From positions 206,953 to 270,952 of the forward strand of contig NW_006767433.1 of NCBI RefSeq assembly GCF_000264995.1: 64,000 bases of DNA, written 5' to 3'. This document shows, one piece after another, positions 46,421 to 57,791 of this stretch. The notes beneath the pieces are model-generated. The model searched no databases and was not told the origin of the DNA. It was given only the letters and a program-made list of their open reading frames with translations. This stretch comes from Punctularia strigosozonata HHB-11173 SS5 (taxonomy: Eukaryota; Basidiomycota; Agaricomycetes; Corticiales; Punctulariaceae). The translations under genes were made by a program, and so were the position numbers. Position 1 is the first letter of the stretch; each line of letters starts with the position of its first letter.

Positions 46421-46920
46421 ATTTTATTGCTCCTATGTTCGAGCGAGTAATCCGGAGGATACAAGGTGGATGGTGGGTACAGCGTCCTTGCTAGAGCCTG
46501 CAGAAACTCCTGCAGCAGAAATTCTGGATGGATCACGTGCGTTGCCTCACCTTCGCTCGAGCTGGGCGATCTCGCGTTCGCCGCTTCGCGTCCAAGGTCG
46601 ATCTATCGGATAACACGAGCCATATCACGGACGAGCGGCCTTTCCATCCATGTAATCCAAACAAACGAGAACTTTGAACTTGCTTGACCACGACCGCCGA
46701 CAACGATATCGGTGCCGAGACACCCTCCATGGATCATAGCTTTTCTGCGCCAGAACACGGTACCTGCTGACTGAACGAGGGGTCGAATGACACACAGACC
46801 ATTTGGATCGGCCTGAATAATCATGTGAAGCCTGGTATAAATACCGCGAGCACTGATCTTGAGATGTTCAAAGCCCCCTCTTGACCTACTTCCCTCCAGC
46901 ACCGCATATATCCCGCAGAC
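46421..46920. other. Divergent intergenic region, UTP18 and AKR-2
   Basis: Five hundred bases between opposite starts, which must hold both promoters. No gene is supported. Confidence 0.4.
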
Positions 46921-48407
46921 ATGGCCAACGCTCCGACCAAGAAGATGTCCTATGGTACGCTGATGAGCTTAATCCGGCGTTTTGAACGACATCTGATCAA
47001 TCACGATACATAGTGCGACTGGGTAACTAGGGGTTGAAGGTGTCTAAGATCATCCTCGGCTGCATGTCCTATGGTACACACCTTTCCCAATCGTCCTATA
47101 AAACCCCTACTCGCAACCCACCAACCCACATCGTGATCGCACTCGCACTCACGCACCCCCTTAACGCATATAGGCACGCCCGAGTGGCAACAGTGGGTCC
47201 TGCCCGAGGCAGAGTCGATCGCGCACATCAAGCTCGCATACGAGGCCGGGATCAACTCCTTTGACACAGCGAACGCGTACTCGAACGGCGCGTCCGAGGT
47301 CGTGCTCGGGAAAGCCATAAAGGAGCTGAAGCTGCCGCGGGATGAGATCGTGGTGATGACCAAAGTCTTCTTCGCTGTCGGGCGCGAGCCGGCCGTGCGC
47401 GCCTTTGGGCTACCCAGCGCGGAGGTCGACAAGATTGGATACGTGAACCAGCACGGGCTGTCGCGCAAGGTGCGTTCCTCCTCCCTCCCATCTGATTCCG
47501 GCCTCATCGGTGCGCTTGGCTGACGGAACCAACCACACAGCACATCTTCGACTCGGTCAAGGCGTCGCTCGCTCGCCTGCAGCTGGACTACGTCGACGTG
47601 CTCCAATGCCACCGTTTCGACCCAGAAACGCCCGTAGCGGAGACGATGCAAGCGCTGCACGACGTCGTCAAGGCCGGCTACGCGCGCTATATCGGCATGT
47701 CCTCCTGCTGGGCATGGCAGTTCCACGTCATGCAGAGTGCGTTTCTCTCCAGCCCGCGCATATACGTCATAATTGATCAGCCTCTGGCGCGTGGACAGAC
47801 TACGCGATCAGTCACAACTTGACGCCCTTTATCTCGATGCAAAATCACCACTCGCTCGTGTACCGCGAAGAGGAACGTGAGATGTTCCCCACTCTCAAGC
47901 ACTTCGGCGTTGGCGTCATTCCCTGGTCCCCCCTCGCGCGCGGCATCCTCACGCGCCCGCTGAGCGTGCAGACGACCCGCACGCAGGTCGACGCGCTCAT
48001 CGGCGCGTACGCGGGAGGCGGCACGGACGCGATCGTCACCCGGTGATTACCATCCATCCATCTCTCCGTCCCTTATTCCGTGGGCTATGGATATGCTGAC
48101 GTGTAATCGGTTTCACAGGGTGGAGGAGATTGCGAAGAAGCGCGGGCTGAGCATGGCGCAGGTCGCGCTCGCGTGGAGCTTGCGAAAGCCGGGCGTCACC
48201 GCACCCATCGTCGGCAGCACGAGCGTGAAGAATCTCGAGGAACTCATTGGTGCGTGTCACTTTGCCACCCTCGACCCGTCTTGCTTGATCTATCCGAACT
48301 GGTGCTGATGGTGGACTGTAGCGGCGGTCGACGTGGAGCTGGCGGAGGATGAGGTTGCGTACCTCGAGGGGCCGTATCAGCCGAGGGCCGTCATCGGCCA
48401 CGCGTAA
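46921..48407 (+). pseudogene. Aldo/keto reductase AKR-2 with one in-frame stop
   Basis: Exon 1 (MANAPTKKMSY) is followed, after a regular intron, by an exon that should read [21 protein letters not shown] but carries TAG (47028-47030) where AKR-3 has a serine codon (TCT). The rest is intact: GINSFDTANAYS (Asp and Tyr of the tetrad), [14 protein letters not shown] (Lys), [12 protein letters not shown] (His), [40 protein letters not shown], and VTAPIVGSTSVKNLEELI, closing at TAA 48405-48407. A 10-residue extra loop (near AFGLPSAEVDK) and a different insert around 47960-48040 set it apart from AKR-1 and AKR-3. If the TAG is real, the copy is a very young pseudogene, or starts downstream with loss of the first strand. 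Apart from that codon it looks functional. Confidence 0.7.
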
Positions 48408-49122
48408 GACCGCGAGCGTCGCGTTGTCGTCTGAAGGCGATGGTCCCAAAGAGTCGATCCGCCTGGTCGGAAGGGAAGACTGTGCGCCATGTCTGTTTTA
48501 CGCCACGCTGGACGAATGATAGGGTGTATGGGATCCGTCGTTTGATACGCTCTGTGCATACCGCAGAATGGGAAATGCGGACAATGCCAGCACCAAATAG
48601 CTTTAGGCAATGTCACAGCTTTGCACATTTCCGTCCTTTGGGAGGAATGCGCCGTCCAGGCGGGACCACGTGCGGTGCCGGGTTTTCGCGTCGCACGTTG
48701 CGTTCAACGTTGTGGACGACGACAACGAAGGCACATTCTCGAATGCAAATTTCTCTTCCTCCTCGAAGCTCCTATGTAACCCAGCGCTCATTACTGGCTC
48801 GTTGCTTTCGTTACACCACCTGACAACATACCACATCGACTCGAAATCGTCCAATTATATCCACGTCCTCACCATCCGAAACGACAATTTTGGGAATCCC
48901 TGGCTCAGAGCAGACCCATATATCGCGCGCAGCGGCATGAACGTTGGACGAGTACGCAACCGCTCGGCCGCTGACTGACATGCGACCCGTTTGATCCACT
49001 TTCCCGCCTTCGATTGTATCCACGGATGGGTTGGGGTGCTTTAAGAAATCCGTTGCCTTCAATGGCGCCTGCAAGATTCATCTGATCAGGACCCGTATCA
49101 CGCTCAGCGTCATATTCGAAAT
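48408..49122. other. Intergenic, no supported gene
   Basis: A minus-strand frame at 49074-48811 (87 codons) runs on from a plausible exon, but nothing upstream or downstream joins it and no motif is seen. Otherwise this is flank of AKR-2 and promoter of AKR-3. Confidence 0.35.
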
Positions 49123-50670
49123 ATGTCTGCCGTCGTCAACAAGGAGATGCCATACGGTGAGCCCGTCGCCGCCCGAAACTGTGGAGTAGATGCTGACCGT
49201 TCCATTGGGCGAACCCTCGCTGTTATCGATGGAGCACAGTGCGCCTCGGAAACTCTGGTTTGAAGGTGTCAAAGCTCATTCTCGGATGCATGTCGTATGG
49301 TACGCCCATGTGGGAAGGCTGGGTCCTTGAGGAGGAGGAGGCGATCAAGCATATCAGGGCTGCGTGAGTCATCGGGCTCTCGGGGTGAATCAGCGTACGG
49401 TGTGAACTGGGACCAATGCAGATACGATGCCGGGATCAACACCTTTGACACCGCAAACGTCCAACCTGCTTCTCTTGCGCTAAGAACGATTCGCTCACGA
49501 CGAACGTGCGCTTAGGTTTACTCCTATGGCCGGTCTGAGGAAATCCTCGGGCGCGCGATCAAGCAACTTGATCTGCCCCGTGGCGAGATCGTGGTGATGA
49601 CCAAGGTCTTCTTCGTCGTCGGAAGGGCTTACGGCGAGGACACCGTGTTCGGCAACCTCGACCAGAAAGGCTACGTGAACCAGCATGGGCTGAGCCGTAA
49701 GGTCAGTCCATGCCTTTCTCCCCTCTCGCTCTCGCACAGTTGCTGACGATCCGTCCCATTGGATTCACAGCATATTTTTGACTCTGTCAAAGCGTCGTTG
49801 AAGAGGCTGCAACTGGACTACATCGACGTACTCCAGTGTCACCGCTTTGATTCCCAGACGCCGATCGAAGAGACTATGCAAGCTCTTCACGATGTCGTCC
49901 AAGCAGGCTACGTACGTTACATTGGCATGAGCTCCTGCTGGGCGTGGCAGTTCAGCGTCATGCAGAGTACGCTCTTCCTCCCATTCCACAACTCGCACGG
50001 AATTAACAACACAACCCATGACAGACTACGCGATCACAACCTCACTCCCTTCATCTCGATGCAGAATCACCATTCGGTCATCTACCGCGAAGAGGAGAGA
50101 GAGATGTTCCCGACGTTGAAGCATTTTGGCGTCGGCATTATTCCTTGGTCCCCGCTTGCGCGCGGAGTCGTGTGTCGTCCGCTGTACGCATCCACGAAGC
50201 GCAAGGAGACAGACCCGTGAGTAATGCGTGGCGCTCGTCGTCGGCATCTCTTAGAAGTCTCTCTGTCGCTGAGGTCGAGTTTCTCAGATGGCAAGGCGAA
50301 TATCTTGGATACGGGGCCGAAGAGATCATCGCTAGGTGTGTCAACGTTTTCTCCGCCTAGTTGAGTGCCTCCCGAGTTCAACGCCGCTACTGCAGGATCG
50401 AGGAGATCGCGACCAAGCGCGGGATCACAATGGCTCAAGTAGCCATCGCGTGGAGCTTGAGCAAGGAGGGCATCACGGCTCCCATCGTCGGCACGACAAG
50501 CCTCAAGAACCTAGAGGATCTCATTGGTGCGCATATGATCTTGATCATTGTATGATCTGAAGCTCATCGGAAGATATCTTGCAGCTGCAACGAAGATTCA
50601 GCTTACTGACGAGGAAGTGAAGCATCTCGAGGCACCATACCAACCCCGAGCAGTTTCAGGACATGCCTGA
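49123..50670 (+). CDS. Aldo/keto reductase AKR-3, close copy of AKR-1
   Basis: From ATG 49123 (MSAVVNKEMPY) to TGA 50668-50670, with the same exon plan as AKR-1. Tetrad motifs are intact: [84 protein letters not shown] and [17 protein letters not shown] are near identical to AKR-1. The exception is at 49967-50037: the 58-base intron after SVMQ is followed by an exon that has lost four bases relative to AKR-1 (GCGATCACAACCTC against GCGATCACCCACAACCTC). If the intron is spliced the frame is lost; if it is kept, it has no stop and the frame is restored with 18 extra residues. So the gene is either expressed with a retained intron or newly disabled. An F-box gene follows 440 bases downstream. 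Confidence 0.75.
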
Positions 50671-51112
50671 ATGACGGCAGGGTGTATCCACGCTGTCTGA
50701 GGTGCTTCGAGTAAGGTGCTGATGAGAACTTAGTCTGAAAGGGGCCCGCGGCGCGCGGTCCCCCACTGGTCGATCGAGTGAAATCAACTAGGTAGACTAG
50801 TGACCGTAATCAGGAACTGTGATCGCCCAGTTGCAGTGTTTAGGCAAAAACAAATTCATGCGTCAGCTCTCCGTGTGGCGCGCGACGATAACATGATCCT
50901 CCGTCTCTGACTGAAGACAATCACGTACCGATAACGAGGTTCCTAATTATGTTACGCTCTTGCCGTTCCTGTCGTAAAGGGGGCAACTGGCAGGGTGAAC
51001 CTTAACGCCTCTCACCACCTTTCTCAGGCTAAGCTATGATCTGATAAGTCGACCCCTCCCTGGTTCACCTGGACTCGCTCACAACGGTCACCATCTGGAT
51101 ATACTCGCCAAA
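50671..51112. other. Spacer between AKR-3 and the F-box gene
   Basis: About 440 bases with no gene; holds the F-box gene promoter. The matching spacer at the inverted copy is about 280 bases. Confidence 0.4.
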
Positions 51113-52613
51113 ATGCACCGGGTACTGCTTCTACAAGACACGGTTGAGCAGATCGTCGACTTCATCATATCATACAAGGGCACAACTGAGTGCAGAGATC
51201 TCTTGGGCTTCGCTCTGACTTGTAAAACACTATCGGAAGTTGCCTTGAGCGCGTTGTGGGCGAAGGTCCAGGACTTTCACCGTTTACTGCGATTGATACC
51301 TGCATACGAGGATTCTGGTGAAGGAACATGGGTATGTAACGGCTAGGTGGAACGGCTACAATTGCGCATTGCTGACCATCTCGCGGACACAGAAATTTAC
51401 GCGTCCACTAGAGAAGCATGACCTATCACGCTTTGTCTACTATTCTCGTAGGGTGAAAGAGCTTTACATCAGCCATACTGGCACACGCATGGATCTCCAT
51501 TCCATCTTTGAATACTTTAGGGCATTCGAGCACGACATTGAGCTTTTCCCCCGCGTACGGTTCCTGTGCTTCGATGCGTACACATTCCACGGACCCGACG
51601 CCCTCTTAATGATCAAGTCCCATCTCCATTCCCAGCTTGAAATTCTGTGGATCAACATCGCGATGGCCACTCGCTCTATTCACCTCGAACTGCCAGAGCT
51701 CATTCGCGAGCTCTCGCGAACACCGCCTCCTAGGCTCACTACGATTACCATGCCTCAGTTCACGTTCACGCCGCTCACGGCGAAACTACTAGCGCAAATT
51801 ACCTCGCTACGCAAGCTAACAATCGCTATGCACCCGATGACCGGGGAAGACAGTCTGGATTCCTTGGATGCGCTCGGTCGATTGTGGCACCTGCCGTTGA
51901 TGATGGACCTCTCTGTCTATCTTCAGGGCACATCCGTGCTCGCGGACGCGGATTCTACTCCTGATATCATATCCTATGAGCGACCTTCGGTGGCCCACCA
52001 GGCATACTACGGATCTGTTCGTGTCCTACATACTCTCGCAAGCCGTACCCCCGACGCACAAAGACTGAAGTTCATTGCCTTCACGAATGGGACAGGAGAT
52101 GAATGGGACGCCGTGTTCGACGCGCTCTTTCAACGTCGCACGGAAACCCTTCAGGCGTTGATTGTACAGGATTTACAGAACCAGGCGTCCCTGCCGCCGG
52201 CAACTGCCATGCTGCGCATGCCGAAATTCGGGAGCCTTCGTGACCTCACGATATCCCTTCCGTACGACTGGACTGATGAGGTCATCGAGCACATCGCTCG
52301 CTCGTGCCCTGCCCTCACGTACCTGAACCTCCTATACTATTACAGCGGAAGTGGACGCAAGGTCTCTACTACGTCTTCCGCACTGTTATCATTGGCCCTT
52401 ATGTGCGCGCAATTGGAGAGCCTGCATATACACGTGAATCCAACGCGACAGCCTTCCTCTCCTCCAGTTAATCCCCAAGGATTCGACGGAAATCTCAGTG
52501 TTGTCAACCTTGAAATCCGGTTTCTGCCCGCGTTCTCTCCTCGTCCAAGCTTCGAAAGGTTTGCCAAAAGCTTGTTTCCCGGATTGCAGAGTCTGGTCGT
52601 AGGCAATGCTTGA
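51113..52613 (+). CDS. F-box/LRR-type protein, intact paralog
   Basis: Two exons: the first ends at a GTATGT donor just after EDSGEGTW, and the second starts KFTRPLEKHD after about 65 bases. The protein begins MHRVLLLQDTVEQIVDFI and continues CRDLLGFALTCKTLSEVALS then ALWAKVQDFHRLL, a typical basidiomycete F-box. The rest is an LRR-like array: LEILWINIAMA, TTITMPQFTF, LRKLTIAMHPM, LKFIAFTNGT, LRDLTISLPYDW, TDEVIEHIARSCPALTYLNL, AQLESLHIHVN. It ends at TGA 52611-52613. In this fungal class the F-box is expected to bind Skp1 in an SCF ubiquitin ligase, with the LRR part selecting targets, but most members are uncharacterised. It is the only unbroken member of the three related copies in the window. 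Confidence 0.8.
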
Positions 52614-52949
52614 CACCAGCATGTTCTCGCAATCAAGAGTCAGACTCTTTCCTTTCCGCGAAGGGTCAATATCGAAAGCCCTCCCCTCCATACCTTAGCC
52701 AACGCTTTATGATGGAGTATGGATAACGGCGATTGGTACACGACGAGAATAGCAGTCTCCGGAGTGTGCCTGCCATATGCTTGATATAATATGCAATCCA
52801 CGTACATGCAAACTCAAATCAGCACGTTGCAGGGCGGGAATTTTCAAGGTCCTGTGTCTGCAGTGGAGACCGTCGAAGGGGAATCCGATGTGATTATGGT
52901 TTATATTGTAACGGAGACGAGCAATAGGGACAGAATCTGGGAGGTAGGG
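52614..52949. other. Intergenic, no supported gene
   Basis: The 3' flank of the F-box gene. I see nothing in it. Confidence 0.4.
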
Positions 52950-53800
52950 GTATAGGTCAGCGACAAGGCGTCGGCTTCAGTCCGGCGCTCGTGCTCACCT
53001 GTCCTAAACCCCTCTTATTATTGTCGGGTGAGGCAAGCTCCCGAAGGTCTCGCAGGCTATAAAGACAATGAACTGCGTGGTAACGGGGCAGAAGAAGCGC
53101 GCGCTCGAAACCTCAGTCCCGCTCCGGCCGAGGAATATACGCGATGCTGAGTCACCGGCGCCGGGGAGCAGGAGAACGGCGGCGATGGCCACGCAAACTT
53201 GCCAGCCCCCGTTAAGAACGTGGACGGTGAAAGGCATCAAGAGGATAAGCTGCTCATTGTAGACTTTAAGGGGAACCTTGGCGAGGGAACAGGACGAGGA
53301 TTGCGATAATGGTGGAAAAGACGAAGGTATGGTGGATGATCGCTAGGTATTCCATGCATAATTGACCTCGACCGACGCATGTTTCCACAGAAGGGCTTCC
53401 GTGGCAGATAAAGAGATCCAGTCTTGGGAATTACTCGGACAGCGTCGCTTGCCGTCGTTCCATGATCTTGTCAAGGGTTTGTTTACGGAACTGAAAGACG
53501 TGTCAGTGGATGGGCACCCCATTCGAATCTTGTGTTCAATTCAAGTAAACGTGTATCATATCAGCCAAAAACGCCTTCGCCGAGGCAAGCTGGCGAGATG
53601 TCAATGCTCTCCGGAGGATACATGTTTGTGATGTAATCTTGGAGAGCAATGAAAGCGTCTGCCATGGCCAGTGACGTTTCATAAGGCGATGAGCAACTAA
53701 AATCGAATGAAGGCTTACCGATGCGCTGCTCTGGGATTTTGGCGACGCTCAGCGCTGCCTCTTCATTCACCGAGAACGCCACGGAGGGCACTGCCTGACT
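52950..53800 (-). pseudogene. Possible multi-pass membrane protein gene or remnant
   Basis: The minus strand at 53290-52990 reads KVYNEQLILLMPFTVHVLNG with GWQVCVAIAAVLLL following. Such a stretch is reminiscent of a basidiomycete seven-helix-like family in which a basic W-K-V-Y-N loop precedes a long helix. A weaker piece just upstream (53370-53290, HHTFVFSTIIAILVLFP) is hydrophobic but lies in another frame, and upstream pieces at 53790-53560 are not convincingly joined. It may be one gene with tiny exons or a broken copy. The evidence is hydrophobicity and vague family resemblance only. Confidence 0.25.
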
Positions 53801-54145
53801 ATGGGCTCGTAGCTTGCGCTGACTGTAAACCTCCGATGCATGACTAGATCATGACCGGTATTAGACTACACAATGCGTGATACACGGGGAGTGCAGTATT
53901 CACCAGATTTTCAGCTAAAACTGTCGTCGAAAAGGGGAGAAGATGAGTAGTATATCACATAACCGACCATCTCCGTCGAAGCACACATACACACACCTGC
54001 GCGTGCCGACGAGGGATCCCCAGATCTTCGACTAATCGCTGACACGCCACTATTTGGCGTCGGGTTCTGACGAAATGCGACCTCGAGTTTATTGACGTTC
54101 TCTCGAGCGTTTCGCCTTTGCAGAGCCTGACGGGACTCCTCTGTA

Positions 54146-55263
54146 TCATCTGCGAGCGCCGATGTGCTCGAATCTGGTTCTCCCTGTAGGTGATGGTTCC
54201 ACGACGATATCCGTTCCGATGGAACTTGGCGCGAGAGCGCCAACCAAGATATCTAGATACATCATCTTGACGCAATCCCATATTGGTATGGCAGTCATTG
54301 CGACAGGAAGGACCTAGACATGTATAGATGACTTCGTTTCCATCAGGGAAAATTCCGGTCGTCGGCGTACGTGCCCAAATCCCCAGCTCATATCGACATC
54401 CGCCGAATGATTGAAGTATCGCAGCAATTCAACGTTAGTGATAAAAATTGGACTGATCACGAGAAGGAAGATGAGCTCGATGATCATCCGCCGGCTTGAT
54501 ACGCGCGAGTGCGGGCCCAGCGAAGGTTGAGAAAAGCCAGACGTGCCGGTTCTCCAGAGTTCAGCCATCCATAGCTCGCACGAGACGAAGTAGATCATCG
54601 CGCAGACACCCAGAATCATCAGAGATATCATCCTGAAGTGTCCCATCGCACCCACGGAGCCAAAGTTAGCAGCTTTGACCATGCTATAACAATCAGGGAC
54701 AGAACCGAAGGTGTTGGCAGTACCCAAAATAAACAAGGTAGTTGATAGCACAAAGAAGGTTTGGACCATAGCCAGCAGGGTCGCCAACTGTGATGAGTTC
54801 CGCTGGCGCTGAACTAGGGCGTGCACAGGGTGGGCAATATAATCGGGCAAGAAAGTCGCTGTCCACGATCAGAGCAAAAGATAGCATATCACCAGTCCAC
54901 TATGATAGATGATTCGTTATCCCCGGCGAGCATTGTTGGAATGGACACATAACACGCACTCGTACAAGTTCAATTGAGGAGAGGACCCAAAACCCAGCGA
55001 TAACGCGGTAATACAGTAACCAACGTTTGTGGCTCTGAGCGCTCCGAGTAACTCTTCCGGATAACTCAAGATTCGAAGAGCCCACCCCCTTGCAAACTAA
55101 TACGTCACGGTTAGTAAAGGCCTTACCAAATGGGCATGCAGAACTGACCGAGGAGCAGAATTTGGACGTAGAAGGATACACGCACGCCGATAGCGCTCAC
55201 ATCGGGATTATGTATCAAATCTCCATCACAGTTCGGGTCGGAGGCTCCAATGGGTATGTCCAT
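54146..55263 (-). CDS. Uncharacterised multi-pass membrane protein, possibly broken
   Basis: The minus strand starts at ATG 55263, MDIPIGASDPNCDGDLIHNP, then DVSAIGVRVSFYVQILLLG, a segment ALRATNVGYCITALSLGFGS, then QTFFVLSTTLFILGTANTFG, MISLMILGVCAMIYFVSCEL, MIIELIFLLVISPIFITNVE and DMSWGFGH, ending after a spliced exon VLPVAMTAIPIWDC at TGA 54146-54148. The layout, with ATN-TALSLGF and ITNVELL-FN-WGFG, matches a hypothetical basidiomycete membrane-protein family of unknown function, with roughly six or seven helices. Two points are doubtful: the second intron would have to be only about 38 bases, and the helix before FLPDYIAHPV contains an in-frame TGA near 54870 unless an equally short intron removes it. 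So the gene may have one break. No enzyme motif is seen. Confidence 0.5.
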
Positions 55264-55629
55264 AACTCAGGAGAAGTATCAGAACATGCTGTATATAAGT
55301 ATACCGGCAGAAGGAGGAGAACATCACCGATGAGCTGCGCCAAGCTATCGAACGCTGCTCATCAGATGCTGTGTGGGTGTGGGAGAATTGCTAGTCAGCC
55401 GCGCCTCGCCCACCTCACGGTCATCCGTGTTGGACCTTGACGCCGTTGATCCTCTCGGGAACATGCTCGTTAAGTGGACTTTGCTCTATATGGGCTTCTC
55501 CACAGCCATATATAAGTACATCCAAGGAAATCTCGGGCTTGATGTGTACATGCATCAATCATCGTGGACTCCAGCGCTGCTGCGACGTTGAATGCCCGAC
55601 GTTCTAAGTATATTCCACTCTCTTAAAGC

Positions 55630-57464
55630 ATGCCAGCATATGCGATAGCAAGCATCGAGACTCGCCCGAATTCTGCTTGGGAGTTAATGGCTTCTACCTC
55701 ACTGCACCTGGGTGACACCTTCGGAGCGCTCTTAATCGGGACCTTCGTATCCGCTGTGCTATGGGGTGTCGGTGGCTTGCAGGCACTCATTTATTACACT
55801 CGCTTCAACCAGGACCACATCTTCCACAAGATATTTGTGAGTACGCGCCTCAGCTATCTCTATTAGATGCATGTTTACCACGGAGCATATTCTAGATTGG
55901 ATTTCTTCTCGCCGTTGATACCATGATGACTGCGTTGACTATGCATGCCATGTATTATTATCTTGTGGGTCATTTTGGGGATACGGATGCACTACAACAC
56001 ATTGTGTGGTAGGATTTCATGACCTTGCCTTTGTTCTACTGGTCATCATTCATCTAGCTAACAGGAGCTTGCGGGTGAGCTCGGAGTATCACGTCGTGTC
56101 TCCGCGCTGAACGCAACCTGTTAGGCCCAAGTCGTCCTCAACTGCATATACATTCCAATGGTCCAGAGCATATATGCATTCCGGGTTTTCAAGCGTATGC
56201 ACGTCCGATTGGTGGCAATGCGTCGCTGATATGATTTCTCGTGCGCACAGTTTCGGCCAATGTTGGAATGCTTCCTGTGATAGTCGTGAGTGACGAACCT
56301 ACATGTCCTTCACTTTGGTATGGTAGCTGACTGTTACAGGCTTCCAGCGTTTTAGGTGGCTGGAGTATGTGTTCAGCGCTTTGGATACGATACTCTCTCT
56401 AACCCCATGCATCTCGCTACTCGTGTCAAGTATTATCTCTCTGTGAGTTCAAGCCTCATATAAATGTCACGTAGGCTGACAGCAGCATATAGTGACCGCC
56501 GCAAACACGTACGTGCTGGATCTCCTAGATAATGAAACATTGCAAGAACTATGCATAGGGCGAACCTTGCAGTATGGGGCGACATTAAGGGCGTTCACGT
56601 CAGTCCGTTTTGATGTCATGTTTGTGGTACCCGACGTTGATTCCCGAACACAGCGCATCTTTCACGCCGCCTTCGCTTTCAATATCGCGATCGACGTCTT
56701 GATTACCATCGCCAACACGTACTATCTATTGCGACCTAGGTCCGAATATCGCGAGTAAGCTTTCTCTGTTGTCCCAACGACGTGAGCCAGAAGCTTACAT
56801 ATGCTCCTAGCCTGACGTCGATCCTAGACGTCATACTTCTATGGGTTATTGGTACAGGCGCATTGACTAGGTATGTGTGCGGGCATTTTTGAGAAATCTT
56901 TGTTGATGAAGTCGTAGCGTCTTTGCGTTCATCACGCTCGTCACGGTATGCTGATCCCTTCAAGCGGCGGCCGTTCTGATGATATAATGCATATACAGTG
57001 CATCGTATCGCCAGATCGCCTCACCTACATGGCTCTGGAAATTTTCGTGGCCAAGCTCTACATGAATAGTTTGCTCGCGATGTGCGTGCGTCCGAAGTTG
57101 TATCCCGAACACAGGCAACTGATTGCATCCCAAAATCAGGCTCAATACGCGCGAGAAGCTCCGAGCGAAAGCACCCATGACGCTGAATGTTAACACTTCC
57201 GTAACAGGCAGCACCGACCAGTCAGACACTTCGCAGCTCAGTGGCTCGACGGTGGCCGACAAAGAGAGCGCGCCAGTTGAGAGCGCCGCGCCAGCTCACG
57301 ACCTTGAACGGGATGCAGAGCAACGCTCTAACATCTCCACGAAGTCACCTCACTCCGACGTCTCGGGCGAATCGCGCGACACCAGGATTCAAGGACAGAG
57401 AACGTCCAAGGTTCGGCCTCTCCCTGTGATTCCGCCGCCACCTAGCTATTGCTCAGCAGTCTGA
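55630..57464 (+). CDS. DUF6534-type multi-pass membrane protein
   Basis: From ATG 55630 (or ATG 55687, MASTSLHLGDTFGALLIG) to TGA 57462-57464, about nine exons. It carries the DUF6534 plan: a first helix FGALLIGTFVSAVLWGV, then YYTRFNQDHIFHKIF, IGFLLAVDTMMTALTMHAMY, LNCIYIPMVQSIYAFRVFK, a helix near SALDTILSLTPCISLL, FHAAFAFNIAIDVLITIAN with YYLL, LTSILDVILLWVIGTGALTS, and the C-terminal signature YMALEIFVAKLYMNSLLAM then LNTREKLR. The tail after that is a Ser/Pro-rich cytosolic domain. Function of the family is unknown. A 10-base exon GAGCTTGCGG (56065-56074) is needed to keep phase. The longer start gives a 22-residue polar leader; I cannot choose between the two from sequence. Confidence 0.75.
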
Positions 57465-57791
57465 AAGAGAGTCTGGCGAATCCTTGTGCTGTGGGTTGTC
57501 TTCCCTCCTTGGATACATTGTATACCCTTCACTCCCGGATATGTACGATAGACTCTCCCTGTGGTTTCGTTTTGTGATTTGCACCCATGCCCATCGAGAT
57601 ACACAGCGTTGAACGGACTGACAGAAACGTAAATGCGATCGATCGACTGCCAGCGTCATCGTCTAGGCTGCCTGAACAATTGCATCCTTATCCTTATATG
57701 AAGGTACCGTCGTGTGCGTTGTATCGTCTTTCAACCCGGGACCGTATGCTGCAGTGTTATACGGCGAGATGAGATGGATAAGACCATCTGA
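57465..57791. other. Convergent 3' region
   Basis: About 330 bases between the stops of the DUF6534 gene and the aminotransferase. No gene is seen. Confidence 0.4.
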
